Positions 15,157 to 24,200 of a DNA stretch of 32,007 nt are shown here, piece by piece. The DNA is taken from positions 1 through 32,007 of the forward strand of contig JAJZAG010000004.1 of assembly GCA_021799555.1 (NCBI GenBank). The letters run 5' to 3'. The stretch's first letter is position 1. Each line of letters starts with the position of its first letter. The notes beneath the pieces are model-generated. The model saw only the letters and a list, made by a program, of their open reading frames with translations. It had not been told where the DNA came from and did not search any database. The position numbers and the translations under genes are program-made. The stretch is from Deltaproteobacteria bacterium (GTDB lineage: Bacteria > Desulfobacterota > Binatia > Binatales > Binataceae).

Positions 15157-16866
15157 ATGAGCGAAATCACTGGTGCAGAATTGCTTCTGAAATGCCTGGT
15201 CGGCGAAGGCGTTCGGTTTGTGTTCGGGATTCCGTGCCCGGAAGTTGATCCGCTACTCGCCAAGCTGGAGCAGTACAACGTTCGCTTCGTCCCGGTCCGG
15301 CATGAAGCCGCGGCTGTTCACATGGCCGAAGGCCTCTACAAAACGACAGGGCAGGTTAGCGCCGTATTGGGGAATCCCGGTCCTGGCTCGGCAAACCTCA
15401 TTCCAGGCGTTATCACGGCCCGACACGAGGGTGTTCCCGTCGTTGTAATTACCGCGCAGCATCGACTTGAAGTAGTTTATCCGTCGCCACCTTCGACCTT
15501 TCAGGGCCAGGACCAACTTGATGTATTCAAGAGCGTGTCGAAGTGGAGCGGGCCGATCCTGTCATGGGACCGCATTCCAGAAGTGATGCGCATAGCCTTT
15601 CGCGAGATGTGGATCGGAAGGCCAGGGCCAGTTCATCTCGAAGTGCCCGGACCGGTTATGTACGCGATGGGAGACGATTCCAAAGTAGCGGTTCTGTCGC
15701 CACACGAGTATCGGTCGGACGGTCCGCGAGCTTCGCAGGCTCAGATCGAGCAGGCTGCAGAGTTGCTTGCGAACGCGAGGCAGCCAATCGTGATCGCGGG
15801 TTCGGGAGTGGATCGGGCCAACGCAAACGCCGCGTTGCTCGGCATTGTCGAGTTGCTCGATTGCCCTGCAATCGGCACGATGGCTGGCCGAGCGGTCATT
15901 CCGCTCGACCATCCCAACTATCTCTACGCTCACAGCACTGCCGCGGACATGGCACGGCGTGAGTCCGACGTCATCCTTGCCGTAGGGTCGCGGCTGGGAA
16001 ATCTCGATCTTCCGTACGATAAATACTGGGGCAGCCCGTCCGGACAGAGGCTCATCCAGATCGACATCGATCAACGCAATCTTGGCGTGACGCGTCCATT
16101 GGCGCTCGCAATCGTAGCCGACGTGAAAGACGCTCTCGAGGGTCTATGGCCGGTACTCGCAGGCAAGCCTGCCCGACAGTCGAATCCGGATGTTTTGAAG
16201 CGATATCGCGCAGCGGCTCAGAAGTGGCGCGAGCAACGGTTCGCCGCCATCGCCGCATGGCAAGGACCGGGAATCCATCCAGCGCACGCCTTGGAAGCGA
16301 TCGGCAAAGTCTTTGGCCGCGAAAGCATTTACGTTACCGACGGCGGCAATACTTCGTTGTGGTCACATTGGTTTCTACCCCCGACTCAGCCGCGGTCGTA
16401 CTTGAACATTCTCGAACTTGGAATGCTCGGCACCGGTATACCGTCCGCTATCGGCGCAACGCTCGCCAATCCCGGGCGAGAGGTTGTGTGCGTCACGGGT
16501 GACGGCGCGGCGGGATTCAACTTTATGGAGATGCAATCGGCGGCGCGCGAACACCTCAAACTTCGCACGATAGTATTCGCCGAAGGCTCGTGGACAATGG
16601 AAGAGCCGAACGAGCAGCGGCTCTACGGAAAGACTTTCGGAACGGCTATGGGAGTAGTGAGATGGGATCGTGTAGCGGAGGGATTGGGATGCGCGGGATT
16701 TTATGTCGAACGGCTTGAGGATCTTGAACCCGCCCTGCACGGCGCACGTGTCGCAAAGGGTCCGGCGGTCATATGCCTGCGGACTAATCATGACGCGAAC
16801 CTCGCGATTCCCGCGGAATTAGGATTCCGATTCGCCGAGGTGTATCAGGGACCGATGGGTCAATAG
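15157..16866 (+). CDS. Divergent ThDP-dependent enzyme, acetolactate synthase-like
   Basis: A 569-residue thiamine-diphosphate enzyme-fold protein. The cofactor-activating Glu50 is present (VRHEAAAVHMAEG) and the GDG of the Mg motif is at 448-450 (TGDGAAGFNFMEM). However, the segment aligned with the Asn-Asn end of that motif reads VFAEGSW, so the Mg-liganding Asn is Ala475. The sister enzyme at 4391 has N470-N471 there. It may use Glu476 or main-chain contacts, or belong to a branch with altered chemistry. The ORF track starts it at 14980, inside the preceding gene; ATG 15157, preceded by GAGGGA at good distance, gives the normal N-terminus (EITGAELLLKCLVGEGV). It closes the plus-strand run of the cluster, 94 bases after the SCP2-like gene. 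Candidate reactions are acyloin formation/cleavage, 2-hydroxyacyl-CoA lyase or 2-keto acid decarboxylation. Confidence 0.8.
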   Translation: MSEITGAELLLKCLVGEGVRFVFGIPCPEVDPLLAKLEQYNVRFVPVRHEAAAVHMAEGLYKTTGQVSAVLGNPGPGSANLIPGVITARHEGVPVVVITAQHRLEVVYPSPPSTFQGQDQLDVFKSVSKWSGPILSWDRIPEVMRIAFREMWIGRPGPVHLEVPGPVMYAMGDDSKVAVLSPHEYRSDGPRASQAQIEQAAELLANARQPIVIAGSGVDRANANAALLGIVELLDCPAIGTMAGRAVIPLDHPNYLYAHSTAADMARRESDVILAVGSRLGNLDLPYDKYWGSPSGQRLIQIDIDQRNLGVTRPLALAIVADVKDALEGLWPVLAGKPARQSNPDVLKRYRAAAQKWREQRFAAIAAWQGPGIHPAHALEAIGKVFGRESIYVTDGGNTSLWSHWFLPPTQPRSYLNILELGMLGTGIPSAIGATLANPGREVVCVTGDGAAGFNFMEMQSAAREHLKLRTIVFAEGSWTMEEPNEQRLYGKTFGTAMGVVRWDRVAEGLGCAGFYVERLEDLEPALHGARVAKGPAVICLRTNHDANLAIPAELGFRFAEVYQGPMGQ

Positions 16867-16994
16867 ATGTGAAGCGCGGTTATCCGCGAGTAGGCTCAAG
16901 GGACGGTCAGGAGCCGGACCAGAAGCAGTCAGTCTGGTTGCAGGAGGAGATGTGGAAACGCGGATGCGGTCCGGAGGGCGCTAGCGACTTCAGG

Positions 16995-18425
16995 CTATTT
17001 CGTGGTCACGCAAGCAAACGCCTCGGACGCCGCTGCCTCACCGCTGCTGATGCAATCCGGAACGCCGACGCCGCGAAATGCCGCGCCGGCAAGGAACAAG
17101 CCGCGAAGCCGAGCGGCGCGCTCTTCGGCGAATACAACGCGTTCCTGATGGCCTACGTTGTAACGTGGCAGCGCCCGTGCTTGCCGGGAGATCTCTACCA
17201 GCGTTGGTTCCGCTGCAAGACCGAGAATGTCAGCCAGTTCCAGGCGCGCGTGAGAAATTAGGTCCGATTCGTCGTAATCGCCAGCGGCGGAATCGCTGAT
17301 GAATGCGCGTACGAGCAACCCGCCCTTTGGTACCCTATTTTCAAACTTCGCACTCGAGAAGCTGACCGCTTTAAGCATTCGCCTCTCGTCGCGCGCGATA
17401 ACAAACCCAGTTCCGGCGGGTAGCCTGCAAGCGGGCATCGTAGCGAAGCCAAAGTTTACCGTGGCGACTGAGTTGTAATGGATCGAGTCGAGAGTATCCG
17501 CCAATTCTGCATCGATTTCCCTGCACAACCGCGCGGTTACCCAAGCCGGTGAAGCGCATATTACCGCTTCCGCCAAGAATTCGCCGGCGCCCGCCAGACT
17601 CAAGCGCCATCTGCCGGATTCGCGCCGTAACGAGGTCACTTCCGTGCCTAGATTGACTACCTCGCCAAGGCGCCTCACCAGCGCATCGCTCAATGTCTGC
17701 ATGCCCCCCCGCAGCGTTAGCATCGAGGATGGTTTTGCATCGGTGGCGCTGCGCCGCGGTCGCGTCGCCTTCATCGCAAGCGTCAGGCTCCGCCATCGAT
17801 GCTCCGATGCAACCATCTGCGGCATCGTCGCATGAGCGCTCAATTGATCGGGATCGCCGCCGAATATTCCGCCAATCAGCGGACCTACCATCCGGTCGAC
17901 CATCTCGCGGCCAAAGTGACGCGCGATGAATCGAGCTAGACTTTCGTCGGCATCGTTCCCGCGACGCGCGAGCAGCGGCTCGAGCGCAATTCTGACCTTC
18001 GCTCTCGTGCTGAACAGGCGGCTTGTCAGCACCGGAAGGAGACGGGTCGGCGCGCCCATCATCAATCCATCAGGAATTTCGTGCAGGCGGTTCGAGTGAA
18101 GGATATAGCTCTTGCGATTTTGCTCCTTAATCGCAATAAGTTCTCGGCTGAGGTCCAAACGGTCGATCAGACCTGTGGCCCCGGGCTTTTCGCTCACGAA
18201 GCAGTCCGGTCCGCACTCCGCCACGAACCCCTCGCGAAGAACCGTGGCGATCTTCCCTCCAGCCCGCTTCGAGCTTTCGAAAAGTGCGATTGCAAGCGGG
18301 CGGCCCAGTTCTGCAGCGAGATCGCGAAGACGGTTCGCGGCTGCGAGCCCCGTGATTCCGCCGCCAATGACAGCAACAGTTCTTAACTTTGATTGCGAGC
18401 GACCCGTCCCTGCGGATGCAGACAT
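16995..18425 (-). CDS. hemY: Oxygen-dependent protoporphyrinogen oxidase
   Basis: A 476-residue flavoprotein of the HemY type, oxidising protoporphyrinogen IX (or coproporphyrinogen III in the coproporphyrin branch) with oxygen at the inner membrane. Evidence is the FAD fold VIGGGITGLAAANRL, then GGKIATVLREGFVAECGPD, the mid-region GPLIGGIFGGDPDQLSAHATM, and a C-terminal LFLAGAAFRGVGVPDCISSG block that contacts FAD. These together are diagnostic of the family, as is the length. The start could be ATG 18425 (GAAGG before it) or GTG 18437. It diverges from pdxH with about 59 bases between starts and converges with the ThDP gene, 128 bases away. In that gap ACCAGA and TCTGGT form a 6-bp stem without a T-run. 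Confidence 0.88.
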   Translation of the reverse strand: MSASAGTGRSQSKLRTVAVIGGGITGLAAANRLRDLAAELGRPLAIALFESSKRAGGKIATVLREGFVAECGPDCFVSEKPGATGLIDRLDLSRELIAIKEQNRKSYILHSNRLHEIPDGLMMGAPTRLLPVLTSRLFSTRAKVRIALEPLLARRGNDADESLARFIARHFGREMVDRMVGPLIGGIFGGDPDQLSAHATMPQMVASEHRWRSLTLAMKATRPRRSATDAKPSSMLTLRGGMQTLSDALVRRLGEVVNLGTEVTSLRRESGRWRLSLAGAGEFLAEAVICASPAWVTARLCREIDAELADTLDSIHYNSVATVNFGFATMPACRLPAGTGFVIARDERRMLKAVSFSSAKFENRVPKGGLLVRAFISDSAAGDYDESDLISHARLELADILGLAAEPTLVEISRQARALPRYNVGHQERVVFAEERAARLRGLFLAGAAFRGVGVPDCISSGEAAASEAFACVTTK

Positions 18426-18484
18426 CGATGCCTTCACCTCTCTCGGTGGCTTCGAATATGCATTCTTCGGGCCCGAAAGTAACC

Positions 18485-19066
18485 ATGACCATTCAAGATC
18501 CTATCAACCGTTTCAATCAATGGTTTAAACAAGAATTGCGCGCCGGCTCCGTTATGCCAGAGGCAATGGCCTTGGCTACCAGCGGGCGCGACAGCGTGGT
18601 CAGTGTCCGCTATGTGCTGCTCAAACAGGCTGACGACCGCGGTTTCGCCTTCTATACGGACATCCGTAGCCCAAAGGGTCGGCAGCTCGAAGAAAATGCT
18701 CACGCTGCATTAGCATTTTATTGGCCACGGCGTCGCCGTCAGGTCCGAATCGAAGGCGTGGTGGAACCCATGCCCCCCGGACAAGCCGACGAATATTGGC
18801 TCACTCGTCCTCGGGCGAGCCGTTTGTCAGCGACAGCTTCGCGTCAGAGCCATCCACTACGGTCTCGGTCGGACTTATTGGCTCGAGTCTCACAACTTAA
18901 ACGTGACTTGCAGGGAAAGGAACCGCTGCGGCCTCATTACTGGCAGGGACTGCGAGTTGTGCCGAAAAGAATCGAATTCTGGAGAGAAGGTGCCTTTCGG
19001 CTACACCATCGCGAGCTTTATCTTCGCGATGGAAAGCGATGGCGGATGATCTTGCTCCAACCGTAA
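18485..19066 (+). CDS. pdxH: Pyridoxamine 5'-phosphate oxidase
   Basis: A 193-residue FMN enzyme making pyridoxal 5'-phosphate from pyridoxamine or pyridoxine 5'-phosphate. Family blocks in order are DPINRFNQWFKQEL, AMALATSG, SVRYVLLKQADDRGFAFYTD, SPKGRQLEENAHAALAFYW, RQVRIEGVVE, RPRASRLSATASRQS, then the C-terminal WQGLRVVPKRIEFW and RLHHRE with its substrate-binding Arg and His. The Arg-His pair at the end is intact. ATG 18485 gives the family N-terminus; the ORF-track start at 18389 would run into hemY on the other strand. It is followed six bases later by the radical SAM gene, so the two are probably co-transcribed. Confidence 0.9.
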   Translation: MTIQDPINRFNQWFKQELRAGSVMPEAMALATSGRDSVVSVRYVLLKQADDRGFAFYTDIRSPKGRQLEENAHAALAFYWPRRRRQVRIEGVVEPMPPGQADEYWLTRPRASRLSATASRQSHPLRSRSDLLARVSQLKRDLQGKEPLRPHYWQGLRVVPKRIEFWREGAFRLHHRELYLRDGKRWRMILLQP

Positions 19067-19072
19067 TCCACC

Positions 19073-20365
19073 ATGACCGGCATGCCCTTTGCTGGTCCTA
19101 CAAAGATGGCTTCGTTCTATTCATCCTTGGATAGGCGATCACTCGAAGTGAGTGCCAATCGAACGATTCGCCATGCGCGCGTCAATCTGTCTCAGCGTCC
19201 TTTCATCGTTATCTGGGAAGTGACGCGTGCCTGCGATTTGGCATGTCTCCACTGCCGGGCAACCGCGATGCCGACGCCGGACCCTTCCCAACTCACAACT
19301 ACCGACGGACTCCGATTGATTGATCAGGTCGCAGCCTTTGGCTTGCCTCCTCCGCTGTTCGTTCTGACCGGAGGTGACCCGCTTAAGCGGTCCGACCTGT
19401 CGCAGTTGGTTCGGTATGCGACGAGTTGCAGCTTGCCTACTTCGCTTTCGCCTTCAGCGACGCCTCTTCTCTCGGCGCAGGCTTTGAAGGAGCTCAAAGA
19501 CGCCGGTCTGGTTGCGATCTCGCTCAGTCTCGATGGATCAAATGCTCCGATCCACGACTCTTTCCGCGGCCGGGAACAGACCTTCAAGCGAACCCTCGAA
19601 GCGTGGGAACACGCGCACGAGATCGGATTGAAAGTCCAAATCAACACGACCGTGACGAAACGGAATCTGCTTGACCTTGCGGCGATTGCGCGGACAGTCC
19701 GCGAGCGTCGCGCGATGACTTGGAGCGTCTTTTTTCTCGTGCAGACCGGCCGTGGAAGTGGTCTACAGCAGATACTTCCGAATGAGTGCGAAGACGTACT
19801 GAACTTCCTTTATGACGTGGGCGAAATTTTCCCCGTAAAAACAACTGAGGGACATCACTTCAAACGGGTGGCGCTGCAGCGGACAATAGTCGAGCGGTCT
19901 CAAGATACGCTCGAGTCGGTGCTTCAGCCGGGAGAGACCTATCGATACTTGCGCCGTGAGTTCGGGCCGATCATCCCCAACGGCCGTCGGCGCCGACCTC
20001 CGTTGGATATCAACGCTGCACGCGGCTTCGTTTTCATATCGCACGCGGGCGACGTATTTCCGAGCGGGTTCCTGCCGATGCCGGCAGGCAATGTGCGCAG
20101 AATAGACTTGCCATCGTTATATCGATCCAGCTCGATCTTTACTGCGCTGCGCGAAGCGCGGTTGCTGAAGGGGCGATGTGGCAATTGCGAATTTGCTCCG
20201 GTCTGTGGAGGTTCTCGCTCGCGAGCTTTCGCGCAAACCGGAGATCTGCTGGCCGAAGATGCGCTATGCGCATACGAACCCGGCTCGTTCCCATACCAGG
20301 CGGAACTAACAGGACTGCTAGCTCCGATACTCAGAGACAGAGAAGTCAATACGATTGCAAAGTAG
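19073..20365 (+). CDS. Radical SAM/SPASM protein, TIGR04053-like
   Basis: A 430-residue radical SAM enzyme. The canonical cluster motif is CDLACLHC (about residues 54-61), followed by the SAM-binding LTGGDPL. The C-terminal SPASM-type cluster has CGNCEFAPVCGGSRSRAFA and a final Cys near AEDALC, giving an auxiliary iron-sulfur site. This architecture, with GGSRxRA, matches the TIGR04053 family and is related to heme-maturation enzymes such as AhbD and to peptide-modifying enzymes such as PqqE. No precursor peptide is visible nearby, and the neighbours are hemY and pdxH, so a tetrapyrrole or cofactor role is more likely than peptide modification (inference). The start is uncertain; ATG 19073 has no clear ribosome site, ATG 19106 is an alternative. 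A hairpin overlaps its stop codon. Confidence 0.8.
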   Translation: MTGMPFAGPTKMASFYSSLDRRSLEVSANRTIRHARVNLSQRPFIVIWEVTRACDLACLHCRATAMPTPDPSQLTTTDGLRLIDQVAAFGLPPPLFVLTGGDPLKRSDLSQLVRYATSCSLPTSLSPSATPLLSAQALKELKDAGLVAISLSLDGSNAPIHDSFRGREQTFKRTLEAWEHAHEIGLKVQINTTVTKRNLLDLAAIARTVRERRAMTWSVFFLVQTGRGSGLQQILPNECEDVLNFLYDVGEIFPVKTTEGHHFKRVALQRTIVERSQDTLESVLQPGETYRYLRREFGPIIPNGRRRRPPLDINAARGFVFISHAGDVFPSGFLPMPAGNVRRIDLPSLYRSSSIFTALREARLLKGRCGNCEFAPVCGGSRSRAFAQTGDLLAEDALCAYEPGSFPYQAELTGLLAPILRDREVNTIAK

Positions 20366-20388
20366 GGTGCGTTATGCCGACGTACCCT
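20364..20388. terminator. Hairpin between convergent genes, candidate terminator
   Basis: AGGGTGCGT, a 7-base loop, then ACGTACCCT form a 9-bp stem with one G-T wobble. It starts within the stop codon of the radical SAM gene and lies about 64 bases beyond the end of the oncoming ArsR-rhodanese gene. The T-rich tail is short on both sides (CTTTCC on the plus strand, ACTTTGC on the minus), so termination may be partial, but its place between convergent genes suits a two-way terminator. Confidence 0.5.
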
Positions 20389-20451
20389 TAGAGCAGCTTT
20401 CCGATTCGAGATGAGCGAATACGTCTCCTCTCCGGCTTCCGAACTTGATCT

Positions 20452-21231
20452 CTACTTGGACGACGTAGGCTCTGGTGAACTTTCAACCGGGAGTCCCGCC
20501 GCCATCCATTCGGGAAAGCCTTCGGCCAGTCGCCGCGCCTTGCGTCCGCTCTTGCGAAGAAGTTCGACCGCTCGATAACCAAGCAAGCAGTAGGGTCCTC
20601 GGCAATAGGCGACAACTTCCTTGCCGTTCCATGCGTCAGCGATCCGCATGTCGATTTCCGCCAGTTGGACTGATACCGCCCCGGCGATGTGCCCGGCCCG
20701 GTATTCGTCAGCCGGCCGCACGTCGATCACTACCGCGCTGCCGTCACGGATGCGTTCGAGCAGCTCGGAGCGCGTCAGTGGCTCGAGCTCGCTTGGATCG
20801 GTCATGTAAGTGCGCACGATTCGTTCGAGTTCCGCTGACCGGCTTTCCGCGACCCGGCGAATGACCCGGATCAGTTCGAACACCTCTGGTCCGGCCAGCC
20901 GATAGCGGACGTAAAGACCTTTTTTGCTTGCCTCGACTAGTCCGGCTTCGCGCAGGCGCTGCAGATGCTGCGAAACGTTGGCGACCGAAAGCCCCGATTG
21001 CCTGGAAAGAGCTTCGACGGTGCGATCTGTTTGGGCGAGAAGCTCAATCAGCTTTAGCCGCTGCTTGTTACCGGTGGCCTTCCCGACTCTGGCAAACTGC
21101 TCGAACATGCGATCTTGGACGGCGTCGGACGACTCCTCGCGGACCACGGCATTCGCCACCTCGCGCTCCGGAGCGACTCGATATCTCCTCGGGCGAAATG
21201 AGTGTTGCCCAGAGTCGGAAGGTCGTTTCAA
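20452..21231 (-). CDS. ArsR-family regulator fused to a rhodanese domain
   Basis: A two-domain protein of about 259 residues. Residues about 42-130 are an ArsR winged helix (FEQFARVG, then TVEALSRQSGLSVANVSQHLQRLREAGLV). Residues about 150-250 are a rhodanese domain with active-site loop CRGPYC (Cys210-Cys215) and the DVRPADEYRAGHIAGA signature. These are the only cysteines in the protein, so any thiol or persulfide sensing must use the rhodanese loop; the ArsR half lacks the sensing cysteines of BigR/SqrR/YgaV and the metal site of ArsR. The start is ambiguous: TTG 21231 follows GGAGG ideally, 13 bases after the pump gene stop; GTG 21159 (GGAG six bases before it) gives 235 residues. The far-upstream ORF-track start overlaps the pump. 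It is the last gene of the efflux operon and probably its regulator. Confidence 0.88.
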   Translation of the reverse strand: MKRPSDSGQHSFRPRRYRVAPEREVANAVVREESSDAVQDRMFEQFARVGKATGNKQRLKLIELLAQTDRTVEALSRQSGLSVANVSQHLQRLREAGLVEASKKGLYVRYRLAGPEVFELIRVIRRVAESRSAELERIVRTYMTDPSELEPLTRSELLERIRDGSAVVIDVRPADEYRAGHIAGAVSVQLAEIDMRIADAWNGKEVVAYCRGPYCLLGYRAVELLRKSGRKARRLAEGFPEWMAAGLPVESSPEPTSSK

Positions 21232-21244
21232 TTGACTCCTCCGG

Positions 21245-24200
21245 TCATGACCGAGCCTCGGATTTTCCGCTGTAAACAAGGTAATAGATGAGCGGAACCA
21301 CCAGCAGCGTGAAGCCGGTCGATGCAAAAATTCCAAAGATGAACGCCCATGCAAGGCCTGAAAATATCGGGTCCAGCGTGATAATCACCGAGCCCAGCAC
21401 GGCTGCGGCCGCCGTCAGCACTATCGGACGCAGCCGCACCGCACCGGCTTCGAGTATCGCCGCCTCTAGCTCAAGGCCGCGCGCAATTCCGAGCTGAATG
21501 AAATCGATCAGAATGATCGAGTTGCGCACCACTATTCCCGCCAGCGCGATCATTCCAATCATCGCGGTCGCGGTGAAGAAGGTCGGATCGGCAAAGCCGG
21601 CGATTGAGCGGTTCGTGATCAGGTTCAGGATGAAGAACCCGGGCATGATTCCGATCAGCGTCAGCGGTATCGCCGCCATGATGATCAACGACATCGCCAT
21701 CGAGCCGGTTTGCCCAACCAGTAGTATGAAAATCAGAAACAGCGCCGCAGCGAACGCGACTCCGAGATCGCGGAACACGGTCACCGTGATGTGCCACTCG
21801 CCCTCGCCGGTCCAGTTGATCGTATAACCCGGCGGCAACAAATGTGCGGTGCGCCCCTCGAGCCACAACACTTCGTTGACGGGGCTGATTCCTGCCGTGC
21901 CCGCCGTCACCATCGCGACCCTGCGCAGGTCCTTGTGAAAGATCGGTTGCTCCTGAACGGTTCGCTGGATTCTGCCAAGCTCGCCCAGCGTAACGAGCTT
22001 TCCGTCGGCGCCGCGCAACTCCACCGCCATCAATCCCGAGACCGTCGAACGCTCGGGCCTGCCCGCGCGCAACTCGATCATGAGCGGGTTCCGTTCGCTA
22101 TCGATGTGCACTGTACCGACGGCTTGCCCGCCAAGCATGATTGCAATCGTCTTGGCGGCTTGTCCGGCGGTAATCCCGTTAAGCGCGGCTTTGCGCCGGT
22201 CAAGAACAAAATCGAGTTGCGGAGCGGCGGTGACCGAGAAGTCGTCAGGCGATACGAGGCCACCGGTTTGCGAGAATATTCTTTTTAACTTGCGGCCATA
22301 GGTGAGCAGTTGACCGTATTCCGCCCCAGGCGGTCCGTAGATTTCCGCGACCACCGAAGCAAGGACGGGAGGACCGGGCGGACTCTCGACGATCTTGGCA
22401 AGCCTGACATGATCGCGCCGCGCGATTGTGTTTACTTCAGGTATCAGGCGAAGCGCGATTTCGTGCGACGACTCGAGTCGGCGTGCCTTGGGCGCAAGAT
22501 TAATCCGGATGTCGGCCTGTGAAGGTTCGCGCCGCATATAGTAGTGTCGCACCATCCCATTGAAATCGAACGGCGAATCGGTACCCACATAAGCTTCAAC
22601 GTTGCTAACCTCGGTGACCCGCGACAGAAGATTCTCGAAATCGAGTACGACCGCGTTGGTCGCTTCCAGTGGGGTTCCTTGCGGCATATCGATGACGAGG
22701 TCCAGTTCGTTCTTATTGTCGAACGGCAGCATTTTGACTGGCACTAACCCGAACACGACAAGCAGGACAGAAAATACGAGACTCGCGACAATCGCAGCCA
22801 GAAATAGGTGCGCGCGCCGGCGACTTTCCATTAACGGGCGCAAGAGCCGCGCGTATATTTCTCTCACCATACCGCCGTGATGCGCTTCGTCGGCATCGGT
22901 TGGTTCGTCGTACTCGCGTTTAAGCAGATGGAAAGCGGCCCACGGGGTAATCGTGAAGGCGACGATCAACGACATCAACATCGCCATCGGCACGTTGAAC
23001 GGCATCGGACGCATATACGGTCCCATCATGCCGGTCACGAACAGCATCGGAATGAACGCCACAATCACGGCGAAGGTCGCGAGAATCGTCGGCGGCCTGA
23101 CCTCATCGACCGCGATCAACGTTGCCTCGCGCGGAGGATTCTCCCGCAGCCTCAGGTGCCGGTGGATATTTTCAACATCAACAATCGGGTCGTCCACGAG
23201 AAGGCCAAGCGATAGAATCAGCGCAAACAGGGTAACTCGATTTATCGTGTAACCCGCCAGCAAGTTGGCGACGAGCGCGATAGAAAGCGTTACCGGCACT
23301 GCGATTGCCACCACGAAGGCTTCCCGGCCGCCGAGCGAAAATGCCAGCAGCACCACAATAACTCCTACTGCGATAAGCAATTCGCGCACCAGATCGTTGA
23401 CCTTTTCGTCAGCCGTCTCGCCGTAGTTTCGCGTGACCAGGACCTGCACATCGGCCGGTATCGCAACGCCACGGAGCGCCTCGACCTTGGCTAGCAATCC
23501 TTCAGCGACCGCCACCGCGTTGGTTCCGTGGCGTTTAGCAAACGCGATCGTAACCGCCGGATAAATCCGTCCCCGCTCACCAACCGAATTGAGCTCGAAT
23601 TGTCCCGGCTCGTTGATTAGGGTGCTGCGCGCGGGGCCGAACGAAATATTCGTATAGTCAACAGCTTCGGCTGGTCCGTCGAGCACCTTGGCTATCTGAT
23701 GCAGGTAGATCGGCCGCCCGCTACGAACCGCAACGACGATATCCTTGACCTCGCCGGCGCTGCGCAAAAATGGTCCACCCTGCACGACATACTCGCGATT
23801 ATCGCGTGCAAACCCACCTGCTGGCAGATTTACGTTCGCGCCCCGCAACGTCTGTGCGACCTCAAGAGCTGTCACGTCATGCCCGGCCATTCGCTGTGGA
23901 TCCAGTATCACCCGTACTAAGCGCGGTCGTCCGCCGACCACAAAAGATCGTCCGGTATCAGGCACCTGCTGCATACGATGCAGTATTTCGTCGGCGATCC
24001 GGCGCAGCTCGGCGTCGCCTTCGGCGGCGCTGTAAAGCGTGACCGTTACGATCGGTACATCGTCAATTCCGACTGGCTTTACGATCCATCCGGTTACGCC
24101 CGGTGGCACCGCATCGCGGTTTGATGCGAGCTTGTTGTAAATCTCGACGAGTGCTTTGGTCCTGTCATAGCCGACGCGGAAGCGCACCGTGACCATCGCC

